Below are positions 27,939-38,001 of a stretch of DNA of 64,000 bases, one piece after another (position 1 is the first letter of the stretch; the number at the start of each line of letters is the position of its first letter). Below the pieces are notes generated by a model. That model worked only from the letters and a program-made list of their open reading frames with translations, was not told the DNA's origin and did no database searches. This DNA is from Marivirga salinae (lineage in GTDB: Bacteria; Bacteroidota; Bacteroidia; Cytophagales; Cyclobacteriaceae), in assembly GCF_030503855.1 (NCBI RefSeq), contig NZ_CP129971.1, positions 1,123,501-1,187,500 of the forward strand. Direction: 5' to 3'. Made by a program: the position numbers and the translations under genes.

Positions 27939-29150
27939 TTAAACTAATGCTTTTAAATGATCCAGCATTGTCTTTGCTAAAGTTTGTCTATTGTAAGCTT
28001 CAGCAAGTTTTGAACAATTATTTTTGATTTTATCTTTTAATTCCGGCTCTTCAATTAATCTATTAAGCTTTACATTAAAATCATCAAAGTTTCCAGGTTC
28101 AAAAAATAAACCAGCATCATATTCTTCCATTATTTCCCTTGCTTGCCCATCAACACCCAATAAAATAGGTTTTCTCATTGCAGCCGCTTCAAATATTTTT
28201 GAAGGGATAACGGTTTTAAAGGTATCGTCCTGTTTCAGAGGAATCAAAGCAAAATCTGCCAAAGCCCAATATTTTACTATTTCACTTTTAGGAACTGGGT
28301 CTAAGAATTGAACATTGTCTAAATTTAGTTCTTTTGCTCTTTGAACTAAAAGCTTTTTGTTGGCACCATCTCCAATAAATAAAAATTCAATGTTATTATT
28401 CTCAATCTTATTAAGATTAGAAACATAAAGCTCCAAATCATGAGCTAAACCATGTGTCCCAATATAGGAAACTACAATTTTATCATGCAGATTTAATTTA
28501 CTCCTTAGGTCAGAAGCATCCACTTGCGGATTAAATAATTCTAAATTACAGCCATTGGTTATAACAGTTATTTTTTTAGCGTCAATACCGCGTTGAATTA
28601 GATTTTTCTTGAATGCATCAGTTACAGCTACAATCAGATTTGCATTTTTATATAATCTTAATTCTATTTTTTCTAATAGATTAAGAATCCATTGGCTGTT
28701 CATTGATGTAACAGATCGAATAGAATCAGGCCAAAGATCACGAAGCTCAAAAACCCATTTTTTTCTTTTAAAAAATGCTAACCAAAAGCCAGAAATTGCA
28801 GTGAAAAATTGCGGGGATGTAGCTACAATTAAATCCGTTTTTATAAATAGCCCTACAATAAATGCTGACAATGAATAGCTAATGTAATCTAACGTCCTTT
28901 TGAAGAAGCCTTCATTTCTTGTAATATAGGACCATACTCTAATTACCTTTATCCCTTCAATTAGTTCTCTTTGAGGAATTATTTTATTTTTATATCCCTC
29001 ATAAACTTTACCCTGTGGGAAATTAGGATTACAAGTTATCACAGTGACCTCTATTCCTTCTTTTACCCACTCCTTACAATGCTCAAAGGTTCTTGTAGCA
29101 GGGGCATTTACTTCCGGTGGAAAATTATCAGTAAGGAATAGAATTTTCAT
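27939..29150 (-). CDS. GT4-family glycosyltransferase
   Basis: 403-residue GT-B glycosyltransferase, WbuB-like. N-terminal MKILFLTDNFPPEVNAPATR is the typical acceptor-side loop, with a membrane-associated hydrophobic region near residues 85-125; the C-terminal donor half contains VSYIGTHGLAHDL and the GT4 glutamate region PSKIFEAAAMRKPILLG. It should add one sugar to the lipid-linked repeat unit in the cytoplasm. WbuB-type enzymes often transfer N-acetylated 6-deoxy-hexosamines; this is only a hint. It begins directly before the heparinase-like gene ends (no gap), so it is cotranscribed. Confidence 0.88.
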   Translation of the reverse strand: MKILFLTDNFPPEVNAPATRTFEHCKEWVKEGIEVTVITCNPNFPQGKVYEGYKNKIIPQRELIEGIKVIRVWSYITRNEGFFKRTLDYISYSLSAFIVGLFIKTDLIVATSPQFFTAISGFWLAFFKRKKWVFELRDLWPDSIRSVTSMNSQWILNLLEKIELRLYKNANLIVAVTDAFKKNLIQRGIDAKKITVITNGCNLELFNPQVDASDLRSKLNLHDKIVVSYIGTHGLAHDLELYVSNLNKIENNNIEFLFIGDGANKKLLVQRAKELNLDNVQFLDPVPKSEIVKYWALADFALIPLKQDDTFKTVIPSKIFEAAAMRKPILLGVDGQAREIMEEYDAGLFFEPGNFDDFNVKLNRLIEEPELKDKIKNNCSKLAEAYNRQTLAKTMLDHLKALV

Positions 29151-30731
29151 TTAAAAAATTTTGGTCTCAAGTGACTTATTAAAATGAACCGCTAATTTAT
29201 CACATGTAATATAACTATTAAAGCCTTTTGGACAATTATATTTTTCGATATCAATTGAAATAGCATTTTTGAATTTCATTTTAATACCATTATTAAAAGA
29301 GATTTTGGCAGTCCCCTTATCTACAATTTCTATTTCTTTTGATAAATGGAAATATGCTGTGGCACTCGATTTTGTATTGTCTCTTGTTAATATATCTTGA
29401 ATTGTAATGCTAGTTTCAGAGAACTGAAGTTCTCTGATGTGATCGCCACAAATTGATTTGTAGCCATTATGAGATAATTTTAAATGATTTGCCGATTCCT
29501 TCAATATTTTCACTTTTGCTCGTTTACCTAATCTAAACCCCCCCCAAACATCAGACTGATTTTGATCATTTACAACAACTGTATTATGAAATTCGGTTGA
29601 CCTTTCTAAATTTCTTCTTTCATTTTTGTCATAGGTAGAAATACCGGGATCTATTATAAATGGTTTATTATCATAATATAAAATAAAATTACCTATATCT
29701 GCATGTGCGTGTCCTGGGATATAATTTGGACCCGGTTTTCCAGCATCAGCGACTAATTCCCAATCTTGGTTTATATATTTTCTGTAACCACATGAACCTA
29801 AGTTTGTAGTCTTAGATTTTACTCCTAAATTCTCAGCATATTTAATTAATTCTTTACCAGACTTAGCGATTCCAGTAGTTGAATCATTCAAAAGTGGCAT
29901 CTCACCATTATTCATCTTCATCTCTTTCAACCAACCAAGCATTAATTCTGCTTTTTGAGTTAGAAAATCTAAAAATAAATGGTCTTTAAAAGCATTCGAA
30001 GATTTAGCAAAATTTATACAATCCAGTAATCTTTCGAAAAGAATATGATGATACATAGGAGATAGCTCAAAATGAGCACCATCATCCAGTATTTGTTCTT
30101 CTAATTCTTGTTTTAGGAGTTTTTTACTTTTAATAAACAGCTTTTCATCATTAAAGTAAACTGATCCAATAAATAATGAATAGGCGTTTTCAAGTAAATG
30201 GTTTCCGAGTAAATGATATTCTAAATTCTTTATTAAATGGACATAGCATGAGAATATAAAGGAATCAATTTTATTGTCTTTGATATTATGAAGGACTATG
30301 AATTTAATCCAGTTTATATTTCTTAAAGAAATTGGGTAAGGTTCTAGTCCATCTTTAAGAGTTTCTGTTTTTGAAATGTAATCATTAATTAGCGTTAGTC
30401 CATTGTCTTTTGATAAGTCATCTTGTAGTAAGAAGTCGAAATAATTAAGGTTATAGCACCACAATTTCCCATTATTGGAATAATTCCAATCTACTGAATC
30501 AAATTGTTTCTCAATACTTAAAATAATGAATGTTGATTTGTCTTTAATTATTTTATTACTGAATAGAAAATCAACAAATATATTAATGGATACATCGTTT
30601 CTCTTAACTTTCCGAAAAGTAAATTTATTTCCAAATAGGTTGTTTCTAAAATAATAATACAATCTAAAATATATTTGAATAAACTTTAAAAAGTAGATTG
30701 TATAGAAGTATTTGTGAAATTTATTTATCAT
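29151..30731 (-). CDS. Heparinase II/III-like polysaccharide lyase family protein
   Basis: 526-residue protein with an N-terminal helical toroid (about 60-300) and a C-terminal beta-sandwich typical of heparinase II/III-like proteins: PGHAHADIGNFILYYDNKP, IIDPGISTY and the TEFHNTVVVNDQNQSD segment. Such proteins recur in surface-polysaccharide loci beside AsnB-like amidotransferases. No clear signal peptide is seen, although the first 30 residues are hydrophobic/aromatic (FYTIYFLKFIQIYFRLYYYF). It may cleave or modify uronic-acid-containing glycan. The ATG overlaps the preceding asparagine-synthase gene by 11 bases. Confidence 0.85.
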   Translation of the reverse strand: MINKFHKYFYTIYFLKFIQIYFRLYYYFRNNLFGNKFTFRKVKRNDVSINIFVDFLFSNKIIKDKSTFIILSIEKQFDSVDWNYSNNGKLWCYNLNYFDFLLQDDLSKDNGLTLINDYISKTETLKDGLEPYPISLRNINWIKFIVLHNIKDNKIDSFIFSCYVHLIKNLEYHLLGNHLLENAYSLFIGSVYFNDEKLFIKSKKLLKQELEEQILDDGAHFELSPMYHHILFERLLDCINFAKSSNAFKDHLFLDFLTQKAELMLGWLKEMKMNNGEMPLLNDSTTGIAKSGKELIKYAENLGVKSKTTNLGSCGYRKYINQDWELVADAGKPGPNYIPGHAHADIGNFILYYDNKPFIIDPGISTYDKNERRNLERSTEFHNTVVVNDQNQSDVWGGFRLGKRAKVKILKESANHLKLSHNGYKSICGDHIRELQFSETSITIQDILTRDNTKSSATAYFHLSKEIEIVDKGTAKISFNNGIKMKFKNAISIDIEKYNCPKGFNSYITCDKLAVHFNKSLETKIF

Positions 30732-32553
30732 TATTTTTTAACCAGAAACTGAAATATATCAATTGAAAAATTTTATAGGTATTGTTTTCATTCTTGTTAA
30801 AGTGCTCTTTTAAAATAAGGATGATTTCTTTTTCATTTAAATAATTAAATAATCCATTATCAAGAAATAATGTTTTTATCTTCTCAAAACCTAAAGATTC
30901 AATTTTAGCGTCCAGTGGAGGATTAAATCCTGCTTTTTTTCTATTGATAATATGATCGGGCAGGTCTTTTTTTAGAATATTTTTAAGTAGTATTTTTGTA
31001 TTTTTAAAATTTATGAGTTTTTTATCAGGTAAATGAAATATTTTCTCATATAATTCTTTAGTTACTAGTGGCACTCTTAACTCTATACTTTCAAGCATTG
31101 AAGATTTATCAGCAACAGAGAAATTATGAGCCAAAAAGCCAAAGATATCTAGGTACATTGCTTTTTTCAAATCTGTAGAATTATCGGGCATTTCATTTGT
31201 TATATTTTTCAGCTTTTTAACAAATTCTGAAGTGCCAAGTGAATTCCTTGTTAAGTTGTTGACTTCATGTGATGAAAAATATCCTATTAATTGAGTGTAT
31301 TTTAACTCAAACTCTTTTTGAGTAAAGAAATTTCTAAATCTGGATAGTTTTTTTTCAAAAGCCTTATTTTTTAAGATAAAACCTGGTAAAAAATTCACTA
31401 ATTTGTAGTATTTAGCATATTTTACTAGTTTATATCTTGGGTATCCTGCAAATAATTCATCTGCACCCAAGCCAGAAAGCATTACTTTAAAGCCGAGCTC
31501 TCTAGCTTTTCTAGATAAAATTTGTGATGCAATAAAAGTGTAATCCGATATAGGTTCTTCTGTATTTTTACTTAACTTATCGATGCTTGTCAAGAAGTCC
31601 ATTTCTTCCTTATCAAAAGAAACTTCTTTAATTTCTCTATTCCATAATTCAGAAATCATTTTTGCGTATGAATAATCATCTGAAAAACCAGCGTTTTCAG
31701 TTTCCTTTTTGTTATTTTTAAAAACAATAGGAGTTACATTTTCTTTTAAACTTTTAAGTATAACGGTCGAATCAATACCACCGCTAAAAAAAAGACCTAC
31801 AGGAACATCACTTACAGTATGTTGCAAAATGCTTTTTTCTATGCTATCAAAGGTTGTTTCATTTTTATCAAACTCTTTTGAATCAAAAACTGACCAGTAC
31901 CTAGTTTCTTGCATTGGTTGATTTTCCGAAAGAACTACATAATGCCCTGGTTTAACTTTTTTTACATTTTTAAACCCAGTATCTGGTTCATAAAGAAAGC
32001 CATTAAGTAGGAATTCATTTATACAATTTTCATCAATTTCTTTTTTTACGATATCGAATTCCCACAGTGATTTTAATTCAGATGAAAAAATTAGGGTATT
32101 TGTAGTATTGAAATAGTATAATGGTTTGATACCCAATGGGTCTCTAGCTAAAAACAATTGCTTCTCTAGAGTATCGAATATGGCAAATGAAAACATGCCC
32201 TCTAGTTTACTGAGCATTTTAGCCCCCTCATTTTTAAAGAGATTTAATATGACTTCTGTATCAGAAGTGGTTTTATAATCATATGGATAGAGAGTTCTTA
32301 GATCTTTATAATTATATATTTCACCATTAAAAATGATTACATATCTTTTGCATTCAGACCACATTGGCTGATTTGCTTCGTCTGATATATCTATAATACT
32401 TAATCTCTTGTGACCCAGCCCACAGTTAATACTATTTTCATTGAAATAGTAATCACCTGTTCCATCCGGTCCTCTATGTTCAATGCTATTTAAACTTGTA
32501 TCAAGATCAGGTTTATATTCGTCTTGAGAAAAATAACCAACTATTCCGCACAT
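30721..32553 (-). CDS. AsnB-like glutamine-dependent amidotransferase
   Basis: 610-residue class II amidotransferase of the asparagine synthetase B family. The N-terminal glutaminase begins MCGIVGYFS (nucleophile C2) and contains RLSIIDISDEANQPM and NGEIYNYKDLR; the synthetase half has the ATP PP-loop FFSGGIDSTVIL and a LSGLGADELFAGYPRY motif. In a polysaccharide locus such enzymes are thought to turn sugar carboxylates into amides (WbpS/GatB-like use), rather than make asparagine. Two uronic-acid-forming dehydrogenases upstream would give suitable substrates. Overlaps its neighbours by 11 and 13 bases, so tightly coupled. Confidence 0.9.
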   Translation of the reverse strand: MCGIVGYFSQDEYKPDLDTSLNSIEHRGPDGTGDYYFNENSINCGLGHKRLSIIDISDEANQPMWSECKRYVIIFNGEIYNYKDLRTLYPYDYKTTSDTEVILNLFKNEGAKMLSKLEGMFSFAIFDTLEKQLFLARDPLGIKPLYYFNTTNTLIFSSELKSLWEFDIVKKEIDENCINEFLLNGFLYEPDTGFKNVKKVKPGHYVVLSENQPMQETRYWSVFDSKEFDKNETTFDSIEKSILQHTVSDVPVGLFFSGGIDSTVILKSLKENVTPIVFKNNKKETENAGFSDDYSYAKMISELWNREIKEVSFDKEEMDFLTSIDKLSKNTEEPISDYTFIASQILSRKARELGFKVMLSGLGADELFAGYPRYKLVKYAKYYKLVNFLPGFILKNKAFEKKLSRFRNFFTQKEFELKYTQLIGYFSSHEVNNLTRNSLGTSEFVKKLKNITNEMPDNSTDLKKAMYLDIFGFLAHNFSVADKSSMLESIELRVPLVTKELYEKIFHLPDKKLINFKNTKILLKNILKKDLPDHIINRKKAGFNPPLDAKIESLGFEKIKTLFLDNGLFNYLNEKEIILILKEHFNKNENNTYKIFQLIYFSFWLKNNDK

Positions 32554-33770
32554 TTTATATCCTTCTTAAAAGTCATTAATAAACAATAAAACAAACTAAT
32601 AAATAAAATTCCTTTATTCAAACCTAAAAGAACTTCAGTTAAAGAATAAATAGCTATGATAATCGAAAATAATATAAGAGGTTTGTTAAGAATTTTTTTT
32701 AAATATAAAAACATAGGTTTTAAATAAATATTTAATAGAATTAATAATCCAGGTATTCCGTAGCCTAGTAGAGTTGACAAATATTGATTATGTGCATTAT
32801 GATAAAATGTTTTTCCATTTTCTAAATAACAATCAGTGAGGGCTTCTTGAACAGAACCTGTTCCATAGCCGATAACTGGGCTTTCAGAAATTTTAACTAA
32901 TGAGCAATACCATGAAATAGTCCTTTCAAAAAAAAATGTATAGTAATTTCCTTTAAAAACCTTAAATAAAGGAATGTAAAATCTTCTTTGAAAAAAATCG
33001 ACATTGTAACTTACTATTATTATGACACTTATTGAAATAATAATAAGGGATATACTTTTGTAGTTGAATCCCAACTGGAGTATTAAAATTGCAATAAACG
33101 TGATCAGCAAGCCAACTATAAATATTTTAGAGCCAACGTAGAAACCAAATATTATTGCATATATTATCAAAACTGCATAAATAACTATTTGTAGTGGAGA
33201 AATTTTATCAAAAATCTTTAAAAGTAACATTGCGATGCTCATATTTAAATAAAGAGAAAAATATGTAGGGTGCATTGCTAATGGCTCTAATAGAAGAATG
33301 TAAAAATTATGAAAAGGGTTTGAATACAATAAGATTTGATTTACATTACAAATAAATGCTCCAGTAAAAACACCTAAAATAAATGTATTTATTAGAATGT
33401 TTCTAGTTTTATTATTTAAATGTATGCTAGAAAATAAGAGGGGAAATAAAATTAATGAGGCGCTTTTCTCCAAATTAAATAATCCAAGCTCTACATTAGA
33501 AGAATAAGTTAGTCCTACTATCATCAATAGAAAATATGCAACAATTGGGTAATAATCTTTTTTTAAGAATTGTTTAATTGTAAGGGAGTTCCTAAGAGCT
33601 TTGATAATAAATAGAATAGCTGCGAAAATTGATGCCGCTGATGTTACTTTATGAGAAACTAACGGCATAGTAAATAAAATTATTCCAATAGAAAAAAGAA
33701 TACCAAGGTCAAATTTTTTCCCTTTATATTTTTTTGAAAATTCAATAAAGTGATTATGAATTACAGTCAT
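32541..33770 (-). CDS. O-antigen polymerase/ligase-like membrane protein (Wzy/WaaL type), first
   Basis: 409-residue membrane protein with about eleven helices and a large external loop. The motif FFERTISWYCSLVKISESPVIGYG...HNAHNQYLSTLLGYG (in pieces, residues 275-345) is the Wzy_C/O-antigen ligase signature, with the histidine-rich HNAHNQYL. It should polymerise lipid-linked repeats or ligate them on the periplasmic side. This is one of two such proteins in the locus. It overlaps the AsnB-like gene by 13 bases. Polymerase and ligase cannot be told apart by sequence alone. Confidence 0.85.
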   Translation of the reverse strand: MTVIHNHFIEFSKKYKGKKFDLGILFSIGIILFTMPLVSHKVTSAASIFAAILFIIKALRNSLTIKQFLKKDYYPIVAYFLLMIVGLTYSSNVELGLFNLEKSASLILFPLLFSSIHLNNKTRNILINTFILGVFTGAFICNVNQILLYSNPFHNFYILLLEPLAMHPTYFSLYLNMSIAMLLLKIFDKISPLQIVIYAVLIIYAIIFGFYVGSKIFIVGLLITFIAILILQLGFNYKSISLIIISISVIIIVSYNVDFFQRRFYIPLFKVFKGNYYTFFFERTISWYCSLVKISESPVIGYGTGSVQEALTDCYLENGKTFYHNAHNQYLSTLLGYGIPGLLILLNIYLKPMFLYLKKILNKPLILFSIIIAIYSLTEVLLGLNKGILFISLFYCLLMTFKKDIKCAE

Positions 33771-34242
33771 TTGTTTAAAAAAAGATGAGTAGAAGTATTT
33801 TGTTTAAATTTCTTGAAAAGAACCTATGACCAACTCAAAATTCTTTGTGAATTCTAATTTCATTGTGCTGTAGTAACTGCAATAAAAAGATCATTAGACA
33901 AAAATATATAAATATCGCTATGGCTCATTATTTTTAAATACATTGTTTGATTCAATTATAGCTTTTATTGATTATGGTGTACAAATTTCAATTTTATTAA
34001 AACATATTGAAACTCTTAAATTACTGGTTCATTTTGCATTAGCTTTAAAAGAGGTCTGATAAAAATGATTTTTGTATCCTAAATTATATTTTTAGTAATT
34101 GAAATTAACAGTTGATAAAACGTACTGGCAATTAATTGGGCTCATCATTTTCTGCTTATTATTAATATTAACAATTTTGACTATAACAAATTTATTGGTT
34201 AAAGGCATTATTTAGATTTTGTCATTTATACTACTTTCTTTA
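33771..34242. other. AT-rich intergenic region inside the polysaccharide locus
   Basis: 472 bases with no supported gene. A minus-strand TATTTTTG (33899-33906) fits TAnnTTTG and could start transcription of the downstream polymerase gene; no -33 element was seen. A plus-strand frame at 34099-34215 (TTG start) would encode a hydrophobic 38-residue peptide, but the start is poor and it opposes the operon. Confidence 0.45.
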
Positions 34243-35613
34243 CTATAATACAGTACGATCTTGTTTTACTTTTACGTGGTCTAACAGATCTACAAACGAT
34301 TTAATTGTATTAACATGATTTTTATTGTCTTTTTCATACCTAAATTCAAAATCTAGAATACCCTTTACTGAAGTTTCTAAAATTCTTTTAATCATAGATC
34401 TTTTCTGGGTTTCTGTGATTTCTTTGTGATAAAGATGTTTATTAATACTCGATAGATTTTCATAACTAAATATATTATGCGAAACTTCTGATTCTGGATC
34501 ATAATAAGTACCACCCAGAGCAATCACAGTTTTATTTTTTATTATTGCTTCTATTCCTGTTGAAGCAGAACCAGTTATTATCACGAAATCACTTATTTCA
34601 AGAATATCATTTGTAGGAAAGGCAAGATCTATTAATAGGGTGTTTTTGTAGGATTTAATTTTTTTGTAAAATTCTTTTCTTCTGTAGGCATAAAAGTCTG
34701 GATGTTCTTTGAAAATTACTAGAACATTATTTGGTAATTCATTCACTACGGTTTCTATCGTTTTTTCATACTGATAAAAATTTGGATCTTTAATTCCATA
34801 ATTTATGGTATTTTCTGGTACAAATTGTAGAGGAAAATAAACAACACTTTCATATTTTTCAGTTATAGCTTTAATCTTATTAATATCCTTTTCAAATAGA
34901 TTACGAACAAAAGCATCAGATATTGATTTGATTGTTATTGCACCTGGCATAGGGTAAATACAATTATAGTGAAATGAATATGGATCTGAGTTCTTCCATT
35001 TCCGATATGAAAAGACTATTTTTTTTACTCTTTCTTTAAAATACAAAAACAAAAGCTTTTGGAATTTTTTAGGTTTTTTAAGCCATGTTGGTCTAAAATA
35101 ACGGTCGCTTAGTACTTTATAAATGCTTTCAACTTCCTCAAGTGATGGTTCTCTTAGATCATATGATTCGTAAAGATTTCGAATCCTTACATAGCCAGGT
35201 AGAGGGGAGGAAGTTGGACATATAGCAGGGATCTCGTGGTCTAAACATTTTAAGAATAATAAATGTAAAATGTAGTTATCAATAGGCATACCGATAAAAC
35301 CGTCAAAGGAATTTTCAGAAATAATTTCTTCCAAAGATTCCCAAACTCCATTAATTAAGCTGATAGCCTCTTTCTCTTCTATGTGTTTAATATATCGATC
35401 TCTCTTTATAATATCATAATAGTTTATATCATAAAGTTTTTCTGAGATGTCTGATCTCTTAATCTTACTGTAGACACTATTCATTATTGGAAAATCTCCG
35501 AAATTCTTAAAATCACTTATATACTTGGGATTTATATCCCTTAATTCATTGTATGATTCTGAAAATTTCAAAAAACTAGGAAAAGGTCTTTTGAATATTA
35601 ATATGTTTTTCAT
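34243..35613 (-). CDS. Putative GT-B-type surface polysaccharide transferase with HP motif
   Basis: 456-residue soluble-looking protein that I do not recognise precisely. The C-terminal half resembles capsule KpsC/KpsS and polysialyl/glycerophosphate transferase-type GT-B proteins: VVYFPLQFVPE near residue 270, NVLVIFKEHPDF (HP motif) near 310 and FVIITGSASTGIEAIIKNKTVI (in pieces) near 345-365. The HP and S/T-rich motifs bind CMP-activated nonulosonates in sialyltransferases and Kdo transferases. In a locus that makes a CMP-nonulosonate, a pseudaminyl transferase is a reasonable guess; a glycerophosphate transferase is the alternative. 18 bases downstream of the flippase gene. Confidence 0.55.
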   Translation of the reverse strand: MKNILIFKRPFPSFLKFSESYNELRDINPKYISDFKNFGDFPIMNSVYSKIKRSDISEKLYDINYYDIIKRDRYIKHIEEKEAISLINGVWESLEEIISENSFDGFIGMPIDNYILHLLFLKCLDHEIPAICPTSSPLPGYVRIRNLYESYDLREPSLEEVESIYKVLSDRYFRPTWLKKPKKFQKLLFLYFKERVKKIVFSYRKWKNSDPYSFHYNCIYPMPGAITIKSISDAFVRNLFEKDINKIKAITEKYESVVYFPLQFVPENTINYGIKDPNFYQYEKTIETVVNELPNNVLVIFKEHPDFYAYRRKEFYKKIKSYKNTLLIDLAFPTNDILEISDFVIITGSASTGIEAIIKNKTVIALGGTYYDPESEVSHNIFSYENLSSINKHLYHKEITETQKRSMIKRILETSVKGILDFEFRYEKDNKNHVNTIKSFVDLLDHVKVKQDRTVL

Positions 35614-35631
35614 ATTTGAAGAATTATGATT

Positions 35632-36828
35632 TTATAAAGCTTTATTAAATAATCTTAAACAGCCAAAAAAGTATAATAATTTGGAAATAAGAATGATTAT
35701 TAAGATTTCTGTTAAACTTAATTTAATTTTAAAAAGCGCAAAGATAGCGAATAACACTAAAGATGCTACAATATATGAGGTTTTCATGACCGCCAACTGC
35801 TTGTTGTTCTTCCCGTAATAGACTGCCATTTCAAATACGTTTAGAATTATTACACTGCTAATTATAATAATAAAAAGTAAATCTAGAGTATTGTAGGTGT
35901 AGGAAGAATAAAAATTCGTGAGCAATTTATCTAATACAAAGAATACAGGAATAGCTGAGAATGACAAGATCAAAAGTAACTGCTTTGATAGTTTTTTGAT
36001 ACTTCTTCCAGCATCAATTTTCGATCTTAGTAGTTCTTTGTAATATAGGTTTTGCAATAATGCTAGTACGCTATAGGCAATATTAATAAAGGTTGAAAGT
36101 AAGATAAATGAATTATATTGATTTTCAAACATTACTCCTTTACCAACAATTTTTTCGATGTTAAGTAATACAAGTGATAATAATGAATTAATTAAAAGAA
36201 ATAAAGGAAATTTATAGAATGTTATTAACTCTTTCCGAATCTGTTTAAAATCGAATGTAGGAATAACCCTTCTTATTGCTGAAGTTCTAAACAGATATGC
36301 TGCAAATAAGAAACAAGTGATCAATTCTACCCCAAAAATTATTTTAATATTAATTTTAGAGAAAGAATAGTAGATAAAAGTAAGAATAATTAAATCCATT
36401 AAATTTCTGAGAAACACAAAAGCAAAGAAATCATTAGTGAGACCCCAGGACCTTATTATTTTTAGATTATTTCGAAAAATACTTAATAAAAAATAGCTTC
36501 CAAGTACAGTAATTGTTAGACTAAGAGAGTAATCTTGGAATAGCAAAAATGGAAGAAGTAAAAATATTCCAATAAAGAAAATGTTTAATATTGTAATGCT
36601 ATGCTGAGCTATTCTCTCATGACCTTCACCGTCAATTAGACTTTTCGCGAATGAATCACCCCATCCCAAATGAGAAAAACCTGCAAAAATTGATATAATT
36701 GCAAATAACCATCCAAATTCACCAGATTGTTCAAACGGGATAAATTTGAAAATTAGAAATATCTTTAAAGGCTGAATGAGTGCTGCAAAAAGCGAGTATT
36801 TCTGTTTTAGGACTTTTTGAAATATCAT
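35632..36828 (-). CDS. Wzx-like polysaccharide flippase
   Basis: 398-residue membrane protein with about eleven to twelve hydrophobic segments and few charged residues, in the pattern of the MATE/Wzx oligosaccharide flippases (early HLGWGDSFAKSLIDGEG segment, basic cytoplasmic turn FRNNLKIIRSWG). It should move the lipid-linked repeat unit across the inner membrane. It is the only flippase candidate in the locus, directly between a polymerase-like protein and the HP-motif transferase. Sequence identity to Wzx families is typically low, so the call rests on topology and context. Adjacent to the next gene with no gap. Confidence 0.7.
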   Translation of the reverse strand: MIFQKVLKQKYSLFAALIQPLKIFLIFKFIPFEQSGEFGWLFAIISIFAGFSHLGWGDSFAKSLIDGEGHERIAQHSITILNIFFIGIFLLLPFLLFQDYSLSLTITVLGSYFLLSIFRNNLKIIRSWGLTNDFFAFVFLRNLMDLIILTFIYYSFSKINIKIIFGVELITCFLFAAYLFRTSAIRRVIPTFDFKQIRKELITFYKFPLFLLINSLLSLVLLNIEKIVGKGVMFENQYNSFILLSTFINIAYSVLALLQNLYYKELLRSKIDAGRSIKKLSKQLLLILSFSAIPVFFVLDKLLTNFYSSYTYNTLDLLFIIIISSVIILNVFEMAVYYGKNNKQLAVMKTSYIVASLVLFAIFALFKIKLSLTEILIIILISKLLYFFGCLRLFNKAL

Positions 36829-38001
36829 CTAATTTTTAGTAAAATATATAGAAAACAAATTCCCCAAAATTACACCAGGTAAAAAATTAACAAACATATC
36901 ATTGGTGGAGAATGAAGCGAAGATTATAAATATTCCTAGAATAGCGTAAAACTGAATTTTCGAGGAGGTCTTGTATATATATAATTTAATAGTTTTAAAA
37001 ACTAGTAAGAGAAAGAATGTCAATCCAAATATACCATAACATAATATAAAGTACCATAATGAAATATGTACATAATGCCTTTCTGAACTTTTACCTACTA
37101 GGCTAGGTAATTCGTATCTCCATCCATAACCGTTCCCGAAGATATAATCAGAATAACTGCTCATAAGCTGTTCTTTAGAGCTAACTATTTCTTGTACTTT
37201 TTCACCTAAGGAAGTTGGCTGATAATTTTTTGAAGTATCTAAAATATTTGATATTGATTCCATACCATTTTCTATTCTGGCTATTACTGGCTTGGTAATT
37301 TTATTTGGGAGAACTAAAAAACTAAAAAAAAGAATTAAAACAAGGGCAGTGAACCGTATTAACGATTTTATAGAAAATTTTGAATTACGTAGATAATACA
37401 GTGCGAAGAGTATCGGTGCTATAAATATCATAGCTCTTTTCATATGAAGTATGATAAATAGTAAAAATATTATCACATAAGTTGTTCTTTTTTCGACTAA
37501 AAAATAAACCAAAAAGGGAAATAAATACAAAGACTGCATTGAAAGGTAATAGTTTCTACCGAATGGGTTTATCAAAAAAAACAGTAAACTGATAAACACT
37601 AAGAGCATAAAATATCGCTGAAAATTTTTGTGGTTTATTATCTCATAAATATCTAATATTTTCTTAGTACCAAGGAGGAAAAAGATGAAGAAGATAAGTG
37701 ATCCGACAAAATGCGGGAGAACAATCGAAAAATTAGTCTCCTGAAAATTCAAAAAAAATATTAATATGGGTAGGGGAAAAAGTATGAAAAATAGATATAT
37801 AACTATCGGTTTATACTTCTTACCATAGCGTAAATCATTTATAACAAATAAGGTGAAAAATAATAATAGAGATACCAGATAATACTTAATAAGTTGAGTT
37901 TTTATGAATTCAACTTTAAAATAGTAAATTAATATATTCCAAACTGGCATGACCAATATGTAGAATCTGAAAACGTTTTTTGCAAGATTTGAAGCTTTCA
38001 T
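36829..38001 (-). CDS. O-antigen polymerase-like membrane protein (Wzy type), second
   Basis: 390-residue membrane protein with about eleven helices. A periplasmic loop of about 75 residues (roughly 235-310) ends with YIFGNGYGWRYELPSLVGKSSERHYVHISLWYFILCYGIFG-type sequence, and the GNGYGW and YVHISLWYFIL parts match the general layout of Wzy polymerases. Compared with the other polymerase-like protein at 32541 it lacks the HNAHNQ ligase signature, so this one is the better candidate for the repeat-unit polymerase. No gap to the flippase gene downstream. Confidence 0.75.
   Translation of the reverse strand: MKASNLAKNVFRFYILVMPVWNILIYYFKVEFIKTQLIKYYLVSLLLFFTLFVINDLRYGKKYKPIVIYLFFILFPLPILIFFLNFQETNFSIVLPHFVGSLIFFIFFLLGTKKILDIYEIINHKNFQRYFMLLVFISLLFFLINPFGRNYYLSMQSLYLFPFLVYFLVEKRTTYVIIFLLFIILHMKRAMIFIAPILFALYYLRNSKFSIKSLIRFTALVLILFFSFLVLPNKITKPVIARIENGMESISNILDTSKNYQPTSLGEKVQEIVSSKEQLMSSYSDYIFGNGYGWRYELPSLVGKSSERHYVHISLWYFILCYGIFGLTFFLLLVFKTIKLYIYKTSSKIQFYAILGIFIIFASFSTNDMFVNFLPGVILGNLFSIYFTKN

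Noticed and set aside
34099..34215. Hydrophobic 38-residue frame with TTG start on the plus strand
   Set aside because: Poor start, AT-rich chance composition, opposite to the operon.
34243..35613. Idea that this protein is the missing PseG
   Set aside because: PseG is a shorter (about 270-350 residues) MurG-like hydrolase with a glycine-rich N-terminal start; this protein lacks that and is 456 residues.
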